From JASGCK01 sp031538565 (GTDB lineage: Bacteria > Pseudomonadota > Gammaproteobacteria > Burkholderiales > Burkholderiaceae_C), in NCBI GenBank assembly GCA_031538565.1, contig JAVKLS010000064.1, forward strand, positions 1 to 16,677: a stretch of DNA of 16,677 nt, in the 5' to 3' direction. The notes below the pieces were generated by a model. That model made no database searches. It saw only the letters and a list, made by a program, of their open reading frames with translations, and was not told the origin of the DNA. How positions within the stretch are numbered: the stretch's first letter is position 1; every line of letters begins with the position of its first letter. Position numbers and translations under genes: made by a program. Positions 13,797-16,677 of the stretch are shown one piece after another.

Positions 13797-14716
13797 CCGC
13801 CGCGCAAGCCCTTGCGGATGTGCAAGCCGCCGCGCAAGCCCTTGCGGAGGGACAGCTGGTCGCCTTTCCTACCGAGACCGTCTATGGGCTGGGTGCAAAC
13901 GCTTGCAACGACACGGCGACTGCCCGCATCTTTGCCGCTAAAGGCCGCCCCGCGGACCACCCGCTCATCGTCCACATCGCCAGCCCAAGCGGCGTGGCGC
14001 ATTTTGCGGCGGCGGTTCCTGCCTTTGCCCACAAGTTGATTGCCGCGTTTTGGCCCGGCCCCCTCACCGTCATCTTGCCGCGCAGGTCGGGCGTTGCACA
14101 AGCGGCAGCAGGAGGGCAAAGTTCAATTGGACTGCGCTGTCCCTCGCATCCGATGGCGCTGTCGCTGCTGCGCGAATGTCAAAAACTAGGCGTGCAAGGC
14201 CTGGCTGCGCCTAGCGCCAATCGCTTTGGACGCATCAGCCCTACATCCGCCGCCCATGTGCGAGATGAGTTTGGTGCGGCGCTGCTGGTGTTAGATGGCG
14301 GCAGCTGCGAAGTTGGAATTGAAAGCGCCATCATCGACTGCACACGCGGCAAACCCGTGCTGCTGCGCCACGGGATGCTGAGTCACCAGCAACTTGTTGC
14401 CGCCTGCGGTGAGCCCTTGCTCTTGCAAGAAGCCATGCTAGACAATACCCCTAGGGCGCCTGGAACGCTTGCGTCGCACTACGCACCACGCGCCAAGCTG
14501 CGCCTGGTGAGCGAGCAAGAAGCGCTGAAAATACAAGCTGCCAAAGGCTGCGCCCTGTACCGATTACCCGCCAATGCGGCTAGAGCGGCGCACGAGCTAT
14601 TTGCCCAGTTGCGGGAGTTAGACCAAGCGGGTGTGTCCGAAATTTGGGTCACGCATCCACCCGCGAGCCCTGAGTGGGATGGGGTGCGGGACAGACTGAC
14701 GCGAGCAGCAGCCTAA
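13757..14716 (+). CDS. L-threonylcarbamoyladenylate synthase (Sua5/YrdC/YwlC)
   Basis: This 319-residue enzyme forms threonylcarbamoyl-AMP from threonine, bicarbonate and ATP, the first step of t6A37 modification of ANN-decoding tRNAs. The YrdC domain covers about 27-200: PTETVYGLGA (38-47), KGRP (62-65), APSANRFG (151-158) and DGGSCEVGIESAIID (180-194). The Sua5 linker APGTLASHYAPR (234-245) and a C-terminal Sua5 domain follow, so this is the long Sua5 type, not short TsaC. The ATG at 13757 lies within purK (40-base overlap) and gives a 30-residue alanine-rich lead containing a 10-residue tandem repeat. No in-frame ATG is available between there and the YrdC core, though other start codons are possible. 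Confidence 0.93.
   Translation: MADGNIDSAALALAAAQALADVQAAAQALAEGQLVAFPTETVYGLGANACNDTATARIFAAKGRPADHPLIVHIASPSGVAHFAAAVPAFAHKLIAAFWPGPLTVILPRRSGVAQAAAGGQSSIGLRCPSHPMALSLLRECQKLGVQGLAAPSANRFGRISPTSAAHVRDEFGAALLVLDGGSCEVGIESAIIDCTRGKPVLLRHGMLSHQQLVAACGEPLLLQEAMLDNTPRAPGTLASHYAPRAKLRLVSEQEALKIQAAKGCALYRLPANAARAAHELFAQLRELDQAGVSEIWVTHPPASPEWDGVRDRLTRAAA
13795..13848 (+). repeat. 24-base tandem repeat at the purK/sua5 junction
   Basis: Bases 13795-13818 and 13825-13848 are identical over 24 bases with a period of 30. The first copy begins inside the purK stop codon. In the sua5 frame each copy encodes AAAQALA plus D or E, adding one 10-residue unit to the protein's N-terminus. Confidence 0.9.
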
Positions 14717-14737
14717 AGTCGGGGATGCGCGAACGCG

Positions 14738-15064
14738 TTATTTTGCGATACCTAAAAACACAGCCAGGCATCGATCTATCTCCTGCATCTCTGCGTAGTC
14801 CAAGTTGCCAATAACGCTGCCAATTTTTTCACGCGGTAGCGTGGTGGCTTTGTCAATCATTGCCTGTGATTTTTTCGTCAATCTGTTTTCAGCATTTGGC
14901 GCGATCGTCACACGAAACAATGGCGTATCAAACAAAGTCGATGACAGCGGCAACACGGTGACGCTTGGGTGCTCTGCGAAATTGTCGGATTGAATAACCA
15001 GGGCTGGACGCGGTTTGCCATAGTCGCCTTGAGCAGCAACAGTCACAAGGTCGCCGCGCTTCAC
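14738..15064 (-). CDS. MazF/PemK-type endoribonuclease toxin
   Basis: This 108-residue protein belongs to the PemK/MazF/Kid family of toxins that cut mRNA at short sequence motifs. The N-terminal MKRGDLVTVAAQGDYGKPRPALVIQS pattern holds the conserved GDYGKPRPAL loop at about 13-22 with the key arginine. VTVLPLSS (about 35-42) and SQAMIDKATTLPREKIG (about 66-82) complete the barrel. The start is GTG (15064-15062), overlapping the antitoxin stop in GTGA, so translation is coupled and antitoxin comes first. It ends 21 bases from the convergent sua5 stop. All family residues I can judge are present, so it looks active. Confidence 0.88.
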   Translation of the reverse strand: MKRGDLVTVAAQGDYGKPRPALVIQSDNFAEHPSVTVLPLSSTLFDTPLFRVTIAPNAENRLTKKSQAMIDKATTLPREKIGSVIGNLDYAEMQEIDRCLAVFLGIAK

Positions 15065-15276
15065 ACCCAGCCCTCGATGCTACTCAAAGCTTCATCCATA
15101 AGCGTCTGTAGCTGAGTGTCTGCTTTGTCACCCATAGCCACGATTTGACCCTGCCTGCGGCACTCCTCGGCAAAATCTGGGCGGCGGGTATCTGGCACCC
15201 AGATTTGAACGGGTCTAAGCCCTGCCATACGCAGGCGTTGACGGTGCTCGCGCACCCTTTCTGTGGCTTCTGCCAT
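15061..15276 (-). CDS. MazE-type antitoxin (DUF3018 family)
   Basis: This 71-residue protein starts MAEATERVREHRQRLRMAGL and continues with RPVQIWVPDTRRPDFAEECRRQ, the hallmark of the DUF3018 antitoxin group found with PemK/MazF toxins. The basic N-terminal helix and RPVQIWVPDTR strand would bind DNA; the acidic C-terminus (MDEALSSIEGWV) would wrap the toxin. An in-frame ATG lies 10 codons upstream at 15306, but it sits in the operator and -10 region. The ATG at 15276 has GGGAGGG directly upstream and is chosen. The pair is expected to repress its own promoter. Confidence 0.87.
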   Translation of the reverse strand: MAEATERVREHRQRLRMAGLRPVQIWVPDTRRPDFAEECRRQGQIVAMGDKADTQLQTLMDEALSSIEGWV

Positions 15277-15289
15277 GCTTACCCTCCCG

Positions 15290-15307
15290 ATTGTTACATG
15301 AAACAAT
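15290..15307. promoter_or_regulatory. Palindromic operator of the toxin-antitoxin pair
   Basis: ATTGTTACATGAAACAAT is an 18-base palindrome with one mismatched pair around a CATG centre. It lies 14 bases upstream of the antitoxin ATG and overlaps a minus-strand -10 element TACAAT (complement of 15306-15311). That is the expected site for autorepression by the antitoxin or the complex. No clear -35 was found. Confidence 0.6.
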
Positions 15308-15351
15308 TGTAGTCTTCTTTGCCGTCATATCGGTCGTAAGCCCGCACAGCC

Positions 15352-16456
15352 TCACACGCCCTGCTTCAGGCTGGCTTCAATAAACGCATCCAAGTCGCCG
15401 TCTAGCACTTTTTGTGTGGCAGAGGTCTCTACGTTGGTGCGCAAGTCTTTGATGCGCGATTGATCTAACACGTAGCTGCGAATTTGATGCCCCCAGCCCA
15501 CATCGGTTTTGGTGTCTTCTAGCTTTTGCTGCTCGGCTTGGCGTTTTTTGAGCTCGAAGTCGTACAGGCGCGAGCGCAAGCGTTTCCACGCGACGTCGCG
15601 GTTGCCGTGCTGGCTGCGCCCGTCTTGGCATTGCACCACGATGCCCGTGGGGATGTGCGTCAGGCGCACGGCAGAGTCGGTCTTGTTAATGTGCTGTCCG
15701 CCTGCGCCGCTGGCGCGAAAGGTGTCGGTGCGAACGTCTGCGGGGTTGATGTCGATCTCGATGCTGTCGTCCACCTCGGGATACACAAACACGCTGGCAA
15801 AGCTGGTGTGGCGACCGCCCGATGAATCAAACGGGGATTTGCGCACCAAGCGATGCACGCCCGTCTCCGTGCGTAGCAAGCCAAACGCGTACTCGCCTTC
15901 AATTTTGATGGTCGCGCTTTTAATGCCTGCTGTGTCACCTGCGGTTTCGTCTTCGATGACTGCCTTAAAGCCTTTGCGCTCAGCGTAGCGTAGGTATTGC
16001 CGCAGCAGCATGGAAGCCCAGTCACAAGCCTCGGTTCCGCCTGCGCCTGCTTGAATGTCGAGAAAGGCAAAACAGGGGTCGGCAGGATTGTTAAACATTC
16101 GCCGAAACTCCAGCCCCTCGACTTCTTGGTTGATTTTGGCGGTTTCACTTTCAATGGTCAAAATGCCTGCCAAGTCGTCATCGGCTTTGCTCATGTGAAA
16201 GAGCTCGGTGTTGTCGGCAATGTCGCTGGTAAGGCGGTTAAGTACCAGCACCACACCCTCCAACTCCTTGCGCTCCTTGGCAAGCGCTTGCGCCCGCTTA
16301 GGGTCGCCCCATACGGCGGGATCTTCTAATGCCGCGCAGACGTCTTCTAGTTTGCGCTCTTTGTGATCGTAGTCAAAGATACCCCCGAAGCTCTTGCGTG
16401 CGCGTAGCCAAGCTTGCAAGCGTGTTTGATAGGATGTTGATGCGTTCGATGTCCAT
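15352..16456 (-). CDS. prfB: Peptide chain release factor 2, with programmed +1 frameshift
   Basis: RF2 ends translation at UGA and UAA. The gene starts at ATG 16456-16454 and reads 27 codons (MDIERINILSNTLASLATRT, then QELRGYL) to an in-frame TGA at 16375-16373. Skipping T16375 joins CTT to GAC and gives DYDHKERKLED and onward to the stop at 15352. The product is 367 residues, close to the 365 of E. coli RF2. The recoding site CGGGGGTATCTTTGAC keeps the internal Shine-Dalgarno-like G run three bases before the CTT slip codon. The stop-recognition tripeptide SPF (207-209) and the catalytic GGQ (252-254) are intact. Low RF2 slows reading of the TGA and favours the shift, giving autoregulation. 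The right IS end lies 81 bases upstream of the ATG, where the promoter should be. Confidence 0.96.
16372..16387 (-). promoter_or_regulatory. prfB: RF2 programmed frameshift site
   Basis: On the minus strand CGG GGG TAT CTT TGA C covers 16387-16372. The G-rich stretch pairs with 16S rRNA, tRNA-Leu slips from CTT to TTT, and reading resumes at GAC. It differs from the E. coli site (AGG GGG TAT CTT TGA C) at one base. Confidence 0.95.
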
Positions 16457-16537
16457 AGTGTGCTGTGCGTAAAAGGTTAAAAAATAAGCGCATATTTTCG
16501 CACTGAAGTTACCCCGATTTCACGGACACTTTGTCGA

Positions 16538-16677
16538 TGTAGAGAGTAAATGAATTGTCCTGTTTTTAGCAAATGAAATGTCCGCATAGAAAGTTGGGTA
16601 CAGGAGGTACTCGATATGAAGCGGGCGATTTGGTTGCAGGAGACAAGGGCGATGAAGTTTGAACAAACTCAAAGCGA
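16538..16677 (+). mobile_element. Insertion sequence end, right copy (partial; reads out of the window)
   Basis: This is the same IS end as at 1-147, in the opposite orientation. It begins TGTAGAGAGTAAATG at 16538 and continues past the window. Subrepeats AAATGAATTGTCC (16548-16560) and AAATGAAATGTCC (16571-16583) are 23 bases apart. It differs from the left copy at two positions (16543 and 16611), so the two are separate, recently related copies and not an artefact of one read. Confidence 0.85.
16616..16677 (+). CDS. Transposase N-terminus (partial, right IS copy)
   Basis: Twenty codons plus two bases from ATG 16616-16618 encode MKRAIWLQETRAMKFEQTQS, the same peptide as the left copy. AGGAGGT at 16602-16608 is 7 bases upstream. 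Translation of both copies appears intact as far as it can be seen. Confidence 0.6.
   Translation, partial: MKRAIWLQETRAMKFEQTQS

Noticed and set aside
14717..14737. Hairpin in the 21-base gap between the convergent sua5 and toxin stops
   Set aside because: CGCG-AA-CGCG leaves a loop too short to fold and no T tract follows, so no terminator can be supported.
15277..15306. A longer antitoxin starting MFHVTIGRVS
   Set aside because: It would start inside the palindromic operator and -10 element with no ribosome-binding site, whereas ATG 15276 has GGGAGGG upstream.
16375..16419. A prfB start at the ATG near 16419 giving MQAWLRARKS
   Set aside because: That segment is the first RF2 exon read in the shifted frame. 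The 16456 start with the +1 recoding site restores the conserved N-terminus.
1..16677. The whole window as a composite transposon
   Set aside because: It carries core genes (engB, prfB, purC, purE, purK, sua5) in a usual backbone order, and neither full IS nor target duplications are visible. Two independent IS insertions are more likely.

Overview
The window looks like chromosomal backbone of a betaproteobacterium, most likely order Burkholderiales and probably near Comamonadaceae. The evidence is the 16-strand porin with a Comamonadaceae-style signal peptide, the cytochrome c4 / ResB pair divergent from engB, the fba ... purC-purE-purK-sua5 order, and an RF2 gene with the classic recoding site. 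The assignment comes from family knowledge, not from a database search. No rRNA, tRNA or CRISPR array was seen.

Layout. Bases 1-147 and 16538-16677 are the same end of one insertion sequence in opposite orientations. Each copy holds the first codons of its transposase, reading out of the window. Inside, on the minus strand, come a diheme cytochrome c4 (4717-4076), ResB (4058-2082) and a cobalamin-type radical SAM protein (2072-156) as one tight cluster. ResB's usual partner CcsA/ResC is not here. Divergent from c4 is the GTPase gene engB (4777-5406). A 396-base gap follows, with an interspersed inverted repeat, a 9-C run, a good promoter and two leader hairpins, and then a strongly built porin gene (5803-6945). 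Two nearly identical GCAA-tetraloop terminators, 416 bases apart, bracket an AT-rich pair of very small membrane-protein genes (7083-7310 and 7307-7408). A metallo-beta-lactamase-fold hydrolase (8427-7489, minus) is divergent from class II fructose-bisphosphate aldolase (8524-9588). An uncharacterised helical-repeat protein (9625-11238) sits between fba and the overlapping run purC-purE-purK-sua5 (11256-14716). A MazE/MazF-type toxin-antitoxin module (15276-14738, minus) and prfB (16456-15352, minus, with a programmed +1 frameshift) complete the window.

How the genes work together. The c4/ResB genes belong to cytochrome c maturation and respiration. The purC, purE and purK products act at the AIR-to-SAICAR part of purine synthesis and are translationally coupled to Sua5, which makes threonylcarbamoyl-AMP for tRNA t6A. 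engB and prfB serve ribosome assembly and translation termination. The accessory elements are the radical SAM gene, the tiny membrane-protein pair, the helical-repeat gene, the toxin-antitoxin pair and the IS copies.

The least explained parts are the tiny gene pair between duplicated terminators, the radical SAM enzyme with a CX4CX2C cluster motif downstream of resB, and the helical-repeat protein inside a purine/glycolysis block.
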